A stretch of DNA of 64,000 nucleotides from Phyto melanocephala (Eukaryota; Arthropoda; Insecta; Diptera; Rhinophoridae), in contig OW799233.1 in the NCBI GenBank assembly GCA_941918925.1, positions 79,921,797-79,985,796 of the forward strand, written 5' to 3'. The notes beneath the pieces are model-generated. The model was not told where the DNA came from, ran no database searches, and worked only from the letters and a program-made list of their open reading frames with translations. Each line of letters begins with the position of its first letter. The first letter of the stretch is position 1. Positions 34,722 through 45,665 of the stretch are shown piece by piece. The position numbers and the translations under genes were made by a program.

Positions 34722-34874
34722 TTTTAGTTAGATAAATTTTTGGACAAAAGGTACTTATTTCAAGTTAAATAAATAAATACAATAAATAAATACACTAAAC
34801 AAATACAATAATTAAATAGATAAGACTTTTTATAAGGCTGTTTTAAATTTTTGTATCTCCTCTTGTACATTCTT

Positions 34875-35694
34875 ATACCCGCCACCAAAAAAATGGTGGG
34901 GGTATATTGATTTTGTCATTCCGTTTGTAACACATCGAAATATCCATTTTGAACCCCATGAAGTATATATTTTCTGAATCGGGGTTAAATTTTATGACGA
35001 TATAGCTATGTCCGTCCGTCTGCTGAAAGCACGATAGAGGTCGGACCGAATACTTCTTATACAAAAGCTTTGTTTGGTATTAAAAATGGACTAAATCAGA
35101 ACAATAGGAAGAAAATTATAGCTCAAAAGGCCTGAGTAAAAAAAATATTTTTCCCCGAAAATCTCAAAAAAATCTATAAATTATAAAAGGAGTTATAGAT
35201 AAAAATGTACGAAAATTTACACCGCACAGAGTATTTTTCGGTATATTCAAAATTTTAAACGTGATAAATCTGACAAAATTAGACGTATGATTCTGAAATT
35301 TATCAAACATTGCTTTTTGGTCAAAGGCTTTGTACTAACGAAAAATAAATGTGCCATGCCCACATTACGTATAAAGCTTTATCTCAAATTCATATAATTT
35401 CTCTATTAAAAAAGATTTTGGATGAAGAAAGGACTATATTGAAATATCTTAGCATAAACTATATTAACACGCCTACTTTAGCGCCCACCCTCATTGAAAG
35501 ACTTAATTTAGAAAAAAATATTTTACAAGCATATCGTAGTTACACAATGAAAGTGATACATATTTTAGTAAAAAGAGATTATTCCATAGCGATTACTGTT
35601 AATAACAAAATAATAAATTCTGTGCTAAAAAAGTACATTAAATTCGTGATGGGTATCAAAAATTCGGCACAGCCGAGTATCGTGCTCTTATTTG
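34875..35694 (+). mobile_element. HINE-B without tandem array or mariner
   Basis: Starts ATACCCGCCACCAAAAAAAT and ends with the AATTCGGCACAGCCGAG hairpin and GCTCTTATTTG. At 820 bp it is a minimal member. Around 35538-35552 it preserves the uninterrupted site (ATCGTAGTTACACAATGAAAG) where sister copies carry the mariner. The 116-codon frame in it (35349-35699) is a by-product. Confidence 0.8.
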
Positions 35695-36311
35695 TTTAAA
35701 TGTTAGATAAGTATGTGTTTTAAATTTATATGCACTTACGTATTTTGTTTAAAATGTTTTCATTTACAATTTAAATTTAATTTAATTAGTTTTTATACAA
35801 TTTGATTTTAAAATTTTTTTTACATACATATCTATATATCTATTCTATATATGTACATATGTATATAACAGAGTAACGTGACTGACTGACTGACTGATTC
35901 GTTATCGCACAGCCCAAAGGCAAAGAGCTAGAGACATGAAATTTGGACAATCAGTTCCTCTTTCAATGTATAGCTCCACTAAGGGATTTTTTGAAATTCG
36001 TACTTTAAGGGGGTAAAAAAGGGGTAAAAAGGGGTAAAAACGGTAATCTTATATCTGCTAAACTAAAAATGATTCAAATTAAATTGAAAAAGTATTGTAA
36101 TTTGCACAAAAAATAAGCTGACAGGTGTATGGCCTTTTTTTGAATTTTTAACCCCTAAGGGGGAAAAACGTGTAAAAACTATAATTTGGTACTTTTTTGG
36201 TACCCTTTGCAACTTCCAAACACATAAAGATAGGAAAAAATTAAAGCTGCATTGAGTAATCCGCGAAAAAATATTAAAAGGAATTCGGAACTTCTTTCAA
36301 GTTCACATGTA

Positions 36312-37055
36312 TCGGGTGTCCCAAGTAGAACGCAATTTTTAAATAAAACACAGATATTAAAAAAAATCGTGAAAATTTATTATATCGTAAAGTAGACAGA
36401 ATGAGGTTATGCATGGAACAATATATCGTGCAGATGGCCGCCGCGGCTTTGCTGGCACACACGCGATCTTTTAATGAAATTTTCAATGACCTTTTTGCAT
36501 AAATGCTGCGGTATTTCATTAATGCAGCGTCCAATTTCCTCTTTTAAGGCTTGAGTCGTCGTTGGCTTATTCGCGTAAACCATCGACTTAAAAAAACCCC
36601 AAAGAAAAAAATCTAAAAGAAAAAACTGGTTATCATTTCACGATACCGAACACCATTGACTGTTTGCGCTTGACCTGCCTCATTTTCATAAAAAAAAGGT
36701 CTAATGATTCCTCCAGTTCAAAAACCACACAGTGACACGTTGAGGATGCATTTGCTTCTCGTGAATCACTCGAGGATTTTCTTCACCCCAAATGCGACAA
36801 TTCTGCCTATTGACGAAGCCATCAAGATGGAAATGTGACCCAAAATTGATCGCAATTTGCGAACTGTAGCCGCAAAACTTTCACCATTTTGGTAAAATAA
36901 TTTCACAATGAGAATGCGTTGTTCATTCGTGTAGCCCTCCATTTTTACTAACCTCGTACCTTCTACTAGCAAACAATAACAATTGTTCAAATGTCAAACA
37001 ATGACACATCGAATGGCGCCAAATTTAAAAATTGCGTTCTAGTTGGGACACTCGA
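36312..37055 (-). mobile_element. Internally deleted mariner in Helitron copy 2
   Basis: Inverted ends TCGGGTGTCCCAAGTAGAAC and (reversed) TCGAGTGTCCCAACTAGAAC, with TA on both sides (36310-36311 and 37056-37057). The minus-strand transposase starts at Met 36942 (M-E-G-Y-T-N-E-Q-R), covers the helix-turn-helix, then jumps straight to S-H-F-H-L-D-G-F-V-N-R-Q-N-C-R-I-W (first catalytic Asp lost with the segment before it or just preserved in H-L-D), P-F-F-Y-E-N-E-A-G-Q, and after a second gap to a C-terminal run (K-S-M-V-Y-A-N-K-P, then C-Q-Q-S-R-G-G-H). Two internal deletions explain its 744-bp size against about 1.3 kb for an intact mariner. Confidence 0.8.
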
Positions 37056-37510
37056 TAAAAGCGGTAAAAATGGTCCCTTTTTTTGGTACTTTTTTTTCAA
37101 AGAAACTTTTCGTATATTATTCAATGGGACAAAATTTGACAATTATTATTTCCTAATAGAATATGGACAATTATTTAGTTGAAATTTTTGGAAAAATTTT
37201 TGGGCACAAAAAGGTACCAAAAAGGGGAAAATTCCGGAAAATGTTTGTAATTCCTAATACATAAAAAAGTATGTAATTTAGTAAAAATTGAAACAAATTC
37301 CTAACAGGATAAAAAGGGGGAAAAAATCGACAAAAGAGTTTGGTACTTTTTAGAACATAATTACCTTTATGCAAAAAAAAATAGATTTGCTGACTTTAAA
37401 TCATGCCTATTCAAATATTTTGTTACATCTACGTTTACAAAGGTAGAATTGTAAAGTAAAAGACGACGAGGGTTATGGGCGACAAAAAAGGTTATTTTTT
37501 GAAATTTTAT

Positions 37511-38811
37511 GGTACTTTTTGTATTTTCTACGCTTATAAAGGTAGAATTGTACAATCAAGGACTATTGATTTCAGGTGAGACTAAAAATGTTATGTGCGA
37601 CCAAAAAGGTACTTTTGTGAATTTTAATGGTACTTTTTGTATTTTCAACGTTTGCGAAGCTAGAATTTTGAAATTAGTGGCTATTGATATAAGGTGAGAC
37701 TGAAAATGTTATGGTCGACCAAAAAGGTACTTTTATTGAATTTTTGTGATACTTTTTGTATTTTCTACGCTTATAAAGGTAGGATTGTACAATCAAGGAC
37801 TATTGATTTCAGGTGAGACTAAAAATGTTATGTGCGACCAAAAAGGTACTTTTGTGAATTTTAATGGTACTTTTTGTATTTTCAACGTTTGCGAAGCTAG
37901 AATTTTGAAATTAGTGGCTATTGATATAAGGTGAGACTGAAAATGTTATGGTCGACCAAAAAGGTACTTTTATTGAATTTTTGTGATACTTTTTGTATTT
38001 TCTGCGCTTATAAAGGTAGGATTGTACAATCAAGGACTATTGATTTCAGGTGAGACTAAAAATGTTATGTGCGACCAAAAAGGTACTTTTGTGAATTTTA
38101 ATGGTACTTTTTGTATTTTCAACGTTTGCAAAGCTAGAATTTTGAAATTAGTGGCTATTGATATAAGGTGAGACTGAAAATGTTATGGTCGACCAAAAAG
38201 GTACTTTTATTGAATTTTTGTGGTACTTTTTGTATTTTCTACGCTTATAAAGGTAGGATTGTACAATCAAGGACTATTGATTTCAGGTGAGACTAAAAAT
38301 GTTATGTGTGACCAAAAAGGTACTTTTGTGAATTTTAATGGTACTTTTTGTATTTTCAACGTTTGCGAAGCTAGAATTTTGAAATTAGTGGCTATTGATA
38401 TAAGGTGAGACTAAAAATGTTATGTGTGACCAAAAAGGTACTTTTGTGAATTTTTTTGATACTTTTTGTATTTTCAACGTTTGCGAAGCTAGAATTTTGA
38501 AATTAGTGGCTATTGATATAAGGTGAGACTGAAAATGTTATGGTCGACCAAAAAGGTACTTTTTTGAATTTTTTTGATACTTTTTGTATTTTCAACGTTT
38601 GCGAAGCTAGAATTTCGAAATTAGTGGCTATTGATACAAGGTGAGACTGAAAATGTTATGGTCGACCGAAAAGGTAATTTTTTGAATTGTTATGGTACTT
38701 TTGGTATTTTTAACGTTTATGAAGCTTAAATTGTGAAATAAGGGATTATTGATTCTTTAAGAATTAAAATTATATTGGAGACACAAAAAAGCCTTTCCGC
38801 ATTTTTGTTGT
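37511..38811 (+). repeat. 118-bp satellite with 237-bp higher-order unit
   Basis: GGTACTTTTT/GATACTTTTT starts lie at 37511, 37629, 37748, 37866, 37985, 38103, 38222, 38340, 38458, 38576 and 38694, i.e. 118 or 119 bp apart. Two monomer types alternate: A has TTCTACGCTTATAAAGGTAG, B has TTCAACGTTTGCGAAGCTAG. The A-B pair repeats four times (237 bp each, nearly identical), then three B-like monomers follow. The repeated 62-codon frames at 237-bp intervals are a by-product of this periodicity. Confidence 0.9.
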
Positions 38812-39135
38812 ACTCTTTGTATTTTTGCGTTTTTAAACATAGATTCTTAAAATTAGTGTTTTTTGATCCGAGGTCTAACTCCTAATAATTTGGACGACCA
38901 AAATGTTGCAAATTATGAATCTTAATTTTTGAAACTCAGCAGCATTGATCTTGCTTTTAGTTAGGAAATATTTGCCTGATATATCCTTACTCTACTTTTT
39001 ATTTTTCTAAGTAAATTGTATAAGAGATACAAATTTTCATAAATTGAACCAAAAATATTTAATAATTAGAAATAAAACTTGAGTATTCAATAAATAGTAA
39101 GATCTGCGCCATCGAAGTAGCGGGTTAAATGCTAG

Positions 39136-39321
39136 TATATTCAACTAGTAACATTTGCGCCTCACTTATGTTAATCAGTACATGTGCGAAAGTGTGTTGA
39201 AAGTGCTTATTGCTGCACAATAAATCAGTAAGCAAATGTAAGAACTACATTTTTACATTTATTATAATAAAGTAAATATATATGTGAAATAAATACTTGC
39301 GATCTTTAAAATATTATAATA
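39136..39321. other. AT-rich spacer
   Basis: No gene or repeat recognised before the TACA microsatellite. Confidence 0.4.
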
Positions 39322-39350
39322 TACATACATACATACATACATACATACAT
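39322..39350. repeat. (TACA)n microsatellite
   Basis: About seven ATAC tetramers immediately before a 5'-truncated HINE-B. Confidence 0.9.
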
Positions 39351-39960
39351 AAAAATGGTGGGGGTATATTCATTTTGACATTCCGTTTGTAACACATCGA
39401 AATATCCATTTTAGACCCCACAAGGTACATATATATTTTCTGAATCGGGGTTTCATTTTATGACGATCTAGCTATGTCCGTCCGTCTGTTGAAAGCACAA
39501 TAGAGGCGCACCAAAAAAGCTAGGGGGCTCAAATTTTGCCAGAATATTTATTATACACAAGGTTTGTTTGGTATTGAAAATGGGCTAAATCGGAATGTTG
39601 GGAAGAGAGGTTTAGCTCATAATGCAAGAGTAGGTCGAAAAAACCGTGTCCTTCCAACATCGAATAAAATGCAATTTTGTCCAAACGCATTAACGTAGAG
39701 CCATGAAACTTTGAATATATTTCCTGAGTAAAAACAATATTTTTCCCTGAAAGTTGCTTAAATCTATGCATTACGAAAGGAGTTATACATAGAAATGTAC
39801 GAATATTTATTCCGAACAGTGTGTTTGTCGGTATATTTCAAATTTAAAACGTTACAGAACTGCCAAAATTAGATGTACGATTCTGAAAATTTGCAAACAT
39901 TGCTTTTTGGTCAAAGGCTTTGATTTAACGGAAAATAAATGTGACACGCCCACTTTTTGC
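39351..39960 (+). repeat. HINE-B, truncated at both ends
   Basis: AAAAATGGTGGGGGTATATT, GAATCGGGGTTTCATTTTATG, GCTCAAATTTTGCCAG, ACATCGAATAAAATGC, then GACACGCCCACTTTTT, where it stops. Confidence 0.75.
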
Positions 39961-40090
39961 TTTAAATTTATATTAAAATATATTAGTCAAGTTCGTTAGC
40001 ATTCATTCATTGCTTTCAACCTCTTTCATTTTTTTAACAACACACAAGGTAATTTAATAGGGGTTCGTAAAAAAAAAGAAGTTGTTGTTC

Positions 40091-40182
40091 TTGTGGGTAT
40101 ATTCATTTTGTCATTCCCTTTGTATCATATCGAAATATCCATATAGGACCCCATAAAGTATATATATTCTGTTTCGGGGTAT
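40091..40182 (+). repeat. HINE-B 5' scrap
   Basis: GTGGGTATATTCATTTTGTC, CGAAATATCCATATAGG and ACCCCATAAAGTATATAT; ends after CGGGGT. Confidence 0.6.
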
Positions 40183-40449
40183 TTTAAATACAATAACTAA
40201 AATCAATACATAATAATTTGTACTTTTAACTGAGTGACCTTACTTCATTTTGACAAATATCAGGATATGTGCACAATTTTATAATTTCCTTCATAATAAC
40301 TACTTATATTAAAATAATTTTTATATGATGTATTAAAAGTTATTTAATGAAGTTAAATTTTTTATTTTAAATAATATGCACTGATTTGTTTATGGTAATG
40401 TAGTATGGATGCCATAACAAAAAAGTTTCCCAACACATTTACTTTAAAT

Positions 40450-40995
40450 AAGTAAGAGTGCCGAATCTAATTACACCCTTCACCATCATGTACATAGGTA
40501 TAATCCCACATCGCAGCTTAACCTATATTTCATGTTATACGCCATTTTTCCTTATTATTTCGACGCCATCCTTGATTTTGAATTTTTACGTAGTTCACTG
40601 TATTCTACAAGTCAAGCCCTTTAGATTGGTCCCCATATTGATGGGGTTAAAAAAATTTGATCTGCCATTTTATTTTAGACGTTATCTTGAATTTTGCAAG
40701 GTTTAATAATTTAATGTATTCTACTAGTCAAGCCCTTTGATTTGATACCAATATTGAGTGGGTTCAAGAAGTTACATTTCAAAATACCAGATTTGACCCA
40801 TATATAAACTTATTGTCCGCCACGTTGTAGTGGCGGCCAACATGAATTTAATTTTTTTTATAGTTTTTTATTTCTTTATATTTATAATATTTACTCTCTT
40901 GGTTGTATAGAAACTGAAAAAAAATTGATTTTCGTTTGTAAATTTTTGGAATATATATTTAAAAAAAAATTGCCTATAACTTTACCGATTAGAGC
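40450..40995 (-). mobile_element. HINE-C, reversed
   Basis: Plus strand: AGTAAGAGTGCCGAATC, CACCCTTCACCATCATGTAC, CACATCGCAGCTTAACC, two TCTACTAGTCAAGCCC-like repeats, GTCCGCCACGTTGTAGTGG and GCCTATAACTTTACCGATTAG. This is the longest HINE-C here. Confidence 0.65.
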
Positions 40996-41099
40996 CCGCT
41001 TTATCCAAAAATGTTAAAGAATATCTCTAGAGAGATATTATATCTACAAATAGTAGCAAATGTACCTACAAATAATTCTATGGCTGAACAATTTTAATT

Positions 41100-41395
41100 T
41101 TGGTGGTAAAAATATGGAAAAAAACAAAGGCAGTCGTGTTTATTTGATCATATCTCAGAAAGTTATGGAGCGATTGTGCTGAATTTCAATAGCGATTCAT
41201 TTCCGATTATTTCTAATAGATTGATATCATACACAGATCTGAAGAACATATGGTTGCTTCTGAAAGACGGACAGGCCTTAATCATCTCCTCTATTCATAA
41301 GCTTTCAGAAAATATATACTTTATGGGATCGGAAATGAAAATTGTAAAAATTGCAAACGGAATGACAAAGCTACATATAAATATATAGTGCAAAG
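41100..41395 (-). repeat. HINE-A 5' half, reversed
   Basis: Reversed CTGTCCGTCTTTCAG, CTTATGAATAGAGGAG, CCGATCCCATAAAGTATAT and GCAATTTTTACAATTTTC. The 70-codon frame here is the repeat reading. Confidence 0.65.
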
Positions 41396-41603
41396 TGAAT
41401 TAAATTTTCAAGACTTAATTAAATAGTGTAAAAGCATTCATTCTAAATGACTACCTAAATGCCAAATAATTTGTCATAAAGGATGTGCTTAAGATTTAAA
41501 AAACAATTCATGTAACAAACAAATGGGAAATGTTAAAAAAAAAACCTATAAGAAAATTTTGATAAACAAGTTAGTTCTTTAACTTTTTTTTAAATATATA
41601 AAA

Positions 41604-41680
41604 CTAGCCTGTGCTCGCGACTTTGTCTGCGTAGTTATTGGCACGAAAGGTAGCCTCTTGACATAATTATTTAGGTTGTT
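41604..41680 (+). repeat. ACTAGC-class fragment
   Basis: ACTAGCCTGTGCTCGCGACT, TTGTCTGCGTAG; decays after about 41680. An (ACATT)n pentamer run (about 41761-41783) follows. Confidence 0.45.
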
Positions 41681-41689
41681 ATTGTAGCA

Positions 41690-42246
41690 TAAGCATAGAT
41701 GTAAGTATTTATGTAAATATGAAATGCTCTAAAATAGTTTATTATATTAAGTACTTCATTTACATTACATTACATTACATTACAACTCTACAAGTATTTA
41801 GCTTACACATCTCTTGCTGGATCACTCCTAAGTTTTCTGTCGACCTGTATAAACCATAAAAATTTTAAAGCAAACAATAAAATTCGTTAACATAAGAAAT
41901 TATTCTTGTTTAATTAATTTTGGGCAATAATACAGTTATATGTATATCTGAATAGACTTATTTACTCTTACCAAAGACTATAGACTACAGTCTTTGCTCT
42001 TACACTTCCTTTGTAGGGCATAACTAGTTGTTATTTGAATTCACTCAAAAAAGTAGTTGAAATTCAATAAAATATTTATAAGCCAGCCATATATGAATAT
42101 TTACACATTTTACTTTATTAAATTTATTTAAATGTGGCAGTATTAATTTCTTGTTTTCGTTTTAAGTCGTATTTGTTTCTCTTAAAAAAAATCATACCAG
42201 CTAAATATTTTAATAATGAAACCCAAAGCAACTTCCTACTTTAACT
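41690..42246. other. AT-rich segment with (ACATT)n
   Basis: About five ACATT pentamers near 41761-41783; otherwise nothing recognised. Confidence 0.45.
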
Positions 42247-42247
42247 C

Positions 42248-42365
42248 TTACTCGCCGGACTTCTGGCAGGTGTTATGCCAGAAATACAAACCCTCCCACT
42301 AGAGATATAAAAATCTCTCCATGACATCGCACAGTGGGTTCGATGTCACCGAAAGTGGCGATTAA
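42248..42365 (+). ncRNA. Candidate structured RNA: four-way junction plus pseudoknot
   Basis: Closing stem: TTACTCGCC (42248-42256) with GGCGATTAA (42357-42365), 8 of 9 pairs. Inside are three perfect hairpins: TTCTGGCA/TGCCAGAA (42261-42268 and 42276-42283, 7-nt loop), AGAGAT/ATCTCT (42301-42318, 6-nt loop) and TGACATCG/CGATGTCA (42322-42329 and 42341-42348, 11-nt loop). The loop of the third hairpin has AGTGGG (42333-42338), exactly complementary to CCCACT (42295-42300) lying just before hairpin two, so a 6-bp pseudoknot is possible. The segment is visibly richer in G+C than its flanks. GGTTCGATGTC (42337-42347) resembles a pol III B box, so a decayed tRNA-derived SINE head is an alternative. 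I do not recognise an RNA family; no hammerhead core is present. Confidence 0.4.
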
Positions 42366-43120
42366 TTCATGGGAGCCGTAATTTAAATATTTTTGAAATT
42401 TTTTTTCTCAAATCGTTGAATATACATAAAAACGCATATTCTGAAAAAAAGATACACGGAAAACAAAATTTTTTTACGATTTTATAGACATTTTTATTTT
42501 TCAGAAAATTATAGTTTGTTTCAGAATTTTCGCCGTAATTTTAAAATGGAAAGTGATTTTTTTAAAAAATGAGAAGCAAACGAAAGGTTATATTGTCCTT
42601 TCTTAAAAATAGGAAAATAAATATATATTTTGCATAAATATGAACATAAGTTTAATTTAAAATCTGATTTGGGTTTTGAAGGATTTCGAGAATTTTACAA
42701 CTTTTTTAAAAAAGTAACGAAATAAATTTTTATAATTTTTTTTGTTTATTAATAACTGTCGTACACTTAAAAAGAAACCATATTGAACAAAAAAATTAAA
42801 AAATTTTTTTTGTCTGTTTGGGAACGTTTTTTAAATTTTGTGGAAAATGGGCTTAATTTACAAATTTTATTGTAAATTTAAAATAGAAAGTTATAAATGA
42901 TAAAATAAAATTTAAAATTAAAATATATTGAATATATTATTAAAAAGATAAATTAAAAATAATATATACATATATAAATATTTCTACATAACTGATTTAA
43001 ACTCCTATTTGTCCTTACGACAAAATTTCATGAATTCTAAAATTTGTATAAAATGTTTATAAAAAGCAATATTTTAATTTTTTTATATATTTTGTTTATA
43101 TTTAAGAAAAAAATTATATA
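42366..43120. other. AT-rich segment downstream of the Transib-like fragment
   Basis: Long A/T runs and no frames. It may include the 3' end of the transposon carrying the fragment at 43121-44130, but I could not find its terminus. Confidence 0.4.
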
Positions 43121-44130
43121 TTATACACTAATTGTTTTAACAATATGCATCATAATCTGCCTCATATGTATCATTATGTTCATCCTACCTTCATCATCAT
43201 AATCTTCACTATCATTACTCTCACTATCATGTAATTCTTTAGAAATAATAGGCAGTAGCAAAAGCTGTAGTTCGGAATTTGATAATTGTTGCTTTTCTTT
43301 CCGCTCTTTTTGTGTATTTATACTAGATATGAATGGATCTGAACTGAAAAAAAATCTATTTAGAATATCTTCATTCGACTTTTCTCGGCTGCAGTGTTCC
43401 CTATAATTTTTAAAATCCTTATTTCTGGCTTCCTGAGCTTCTTCTGAAAGTTCTCCAATCGGTAAAAGGGCATATTTTATGATTTCGAGACCATGAATTA
43501 AAAATTTATGTATTGTAGGAGTCATACAAAACCATGGATATTTTTCAACAACGTACTTTGCAGTGTTATGAGCAAAATTGCGAAAATTCTCTAGGTGGAT
43601 TTCGTGACCACAGGAAATAACAACTAATATTGTGCGAATTTTTTTTTATTAAGGCCAAATCAACTTTCGTTATTTCTGTTGATATTTCTGCATTTTTAAA
43701 AAAACGTCTTGCTGTATTTCCGTCGTTAAAATTTCCAGAACCTGGCTTTGGCTGATCCACAATTAATCCAGTTCTTTCCCGAAATTCTTTTTGAATGCGT
43801 GATTTTGTTTCTGCAACTATTTTCTTATCCTCATCCGACCTTGCTTGCCACTTATTTATTGGTATTTTATAAGATAAGTGGAGCAGACACTCAAAAAATC
43901 GTATCCACCCGTGAAATATTGAAAGCCCAAACTCTAAAGTATCACTGTTTACTTCCCTAACAATCATTGTGTCAATTGAGTTAAACATCTTACTCGTAGC
44001 GCCACACAAATAGCACTTTTGTGTAGAGCGCGTGACAGTAATCGCCTTACACACTTTTCCATCTATCATTACTAAAGATAATTCATGGTGAACTTTTATA
44101 GAATTTTCTCCGACCGAAAGTAATGAGTGA
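43121..44130 (-). pseudogene. Transib/RAG1-like transposase, C-terminal part
   Basis: The reading runs from about 44130 down to a stop at 43121 with one frameshift in an A-run near 43640. It contains M-I-D-G-K-V (second catalytic Asp region), C-Y-L-C-G-A-T (a CxxC zinc-binding pair), G-N-F-N-D-G-N-T-A-R-R-F-F, H-K-F-L-I-H (the His pair) and L-P-I-G-E-L-S-E-E-A-Q-E-A-R-N-K-D, which holds the predicted third acidic catalytic residue. These line up with the RAG1 core: the CxxC and HxxxxH zinc ligands and the glutamate equivalent to E962. The N-terminal two thirds, including the first Asp region, are absent. The tail is acidic and then basic/hydrophobic. It lies antiparallel to the fuller copy at 57494. 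Confidence 0.75.
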
Positions 44131-44489
44131 TTTTATTTTTCATCCTCAACCCTTTTTTAACTTTGACAGCTCACTACGGAGTCAGCTGACAAGATAGATG
44201 CTTGAAAATTTGCATAGTGATGTAGAATTTTATCTAGTTTTATTCGATACTAAATACTAATACAAAAATTAAATTTTAAAAATTCAATTAAGCGTCACTC
44301 TCGACCCATTTCAACCCAATGTGCATCGTAGAAGATTGTTTTGGATGTCCAAAAATTTTTTCTTGCTATTTATTTAGCTGATATGTTAGTCAGACCAAAA
44401 GTTGGCAAGAACCACCTCCATTCGGCGACCTCTAACAATATGGCCACCTGACACACAATTGGTTAAACGTTCACCACGCTCACCGCTAC
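44131..44489 (-). other. Flank of the Transib-like fragment; coding-like scrap
   Basis: On the minus strand G-N-T-L-Y-F-I-C-S-G-E-R-G-E-R-L and G-G-H-I-V-R-G-R-R-M-E-V-V-L-A (about 44505 down to 44385) read as protein-like. CAATGTGCATCGTA at 44325-44338 resembles, inverted, a motif after the other Transib-like copy (59570-59583) and may be a transposon end. Confidence 0.35.
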
Positions 44490-44720
44490 AAATAAAATAC
44501 AAGGTATTACCAGTAACAGGTACAAAAGCTCTAAGAAATATTTACTTAAGTTAAGATATTGAAATGTATAAAAATTTAAAGGATTTAAGATTTCCGTTAA
44601 TTCTTTATCATCTTCGTATTATAATTCCTTTTGGTACTTCTCTGAACTACCGACTTTTTGGGCACACCTCCTTCAGACTCTAAATCTTTAGATAAAATAT
44701 AATTTTAAACGTTATATTCC
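44490..44720 (-). pseudogene. Degraded coding fragment shared with 33755-34010
   Basis: Minus-strand frames give L-E-S-E-G-G-V-P-K-K-S-V-V-Q-R-S-T-K-R, then after a shift E-D-D-K-E-L-T-E-I-L-N-P-L-N-F, then A-F-V-P-V-T-G-N-T-L-Y-F, continuing into the scrap at 44385-44505. Broken by frameshifts. Family unknown. Confidence 0.45.
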
Positions 44721-45309
44721 AATTCAGAAAATACGAATTTCTATAATAAAATTCCTTTAAAAATATGTTAAAATTACTTTTATATCTGCCCTGCAGTTGC
44801 AGAGATATTTACAAAGTTTTACTAAAATTTATTTTTTATAATGTATTCCATTCGGCTGGTGTCGGGATAAAAACTTACTTTTCCAAGTTTATTCTTTCAT
44901 TATCACAAATATAAAAAAAAAATTAATTTCTTCCTATACAAATAAGAAATATAAAACGAAAATAAACTTGAGCCAGTGTAGAAATATAATGTAGTCTATG
45001 AAATAAATAAGTTCCACAAATTTCTAATAAAAGTTATTGATGATTGTTGTGTTCCTAATTTTGACCTTGTCTGTATTTTGTCATGTAAGAATAAGAAGGT
45101 ATAGGTGTTTCGAGCAACTATTTGCCGCTCTTGTCGCTACATAGTATCTTTATGCTCCCATGTAAAATTTATTTTGCCGCGTGTAAAATTTCGTTAAATC
45201 GTATGATAAGAACCGTAAATCGAAGCTATATAATGCGAAATTCTCAAAGGAGCCGCAAAACTTGCTTTATTTAACTTTTAAATAAGAAATAATAAAGCGT
45301 CCGCCAAAT
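44721..45309. other. AT-rich spacer
   Basis: No repeat family or supported gene recognised. Confidence 0.4.
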
Positions 45310-45665
45310 AATTTTTTTTTTGAAAATGCTATAAAAAAAGTGTATCTTTGACTGTGTGGCACGTAGCGTCGTCCTGTTGAAACCAAATGTTACCAATATC
45401 CTCCTCTTCAATTTTTGTAAGCAAAATTTCGTTTAACATGGCCCAATAACGATCGTCATTGACTACGGCCACTCCTTGCTCATTTTCGAAGAAAAATGAC
45501 ATATTTATGCCTCTGGACCAAAATCCGCACCAAACAGTGACTCGTTTTTGGTGTATCGGCTTTTTAATGTATGCGTGCGGGTTTTCTGTGCCCCAAATGC
45601 GATAATTTTGCTTGTTTACACACCCGCCAAGATCAAAATGAGCTTCATCTGTAAACATGATTTGA
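45310..45665 (-). pseudogene. Mariner transposase fragment, catalytic core
   Basis: Minus-strand frame from 45658: F-T-D-E-A-H-F-D-L-G-G-C-V-N-K-Q-N-Y-R-I-W, R-V-T-V-W-C-G-F-W-S-R-G-I, F-F-F-E-N-E-Q-G, I-W-F-Q-Q-D-D-A-T-C-H-T. It retains the first two aspartates of the mariner DD34D/E triad and has no internal stop over 109 codons. The third catalytic region and both ends are missing. It differs from the other mariner relics here. Confidence 0.8.

Larger units (their letters stand above)
35831..39135 (+). mobile_element. Non-autonomous Helitron (copy 2) with satellite and mariner
   Basis: TCTATATATCTATTC follows an A, and the end ...GGGTTAAATGCTAG precedes a T; GACTGACTGACTGATTCG follows the 5' end. 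It matches copy 1 over most of its length but adds a mariner (36312-37055) and an expanded satellite (37511-38811). No Rep/helicase gene, so any mobilisation would be in trans. Confidence 0.8.

Noticed and set aside
35349..35699. 116-codon frame on the plus strand
   Set aside because: Lies wholly inside HINE-B and ends in its terminal hairpin; other HINE-B copies have stops in it.
37509..38408. Four 62-codon frames 237 bp apart, looking like a tandem gene family
   Set aside because: They are the same chance frame repeated by the A-B satellite dimer; the period and sequence are those of the satellite.
42248..42365. Hammerhead ribozyme
   Set aside because: No CTGATGA core element is present, so the known hammerhead fold cannot be claimed.
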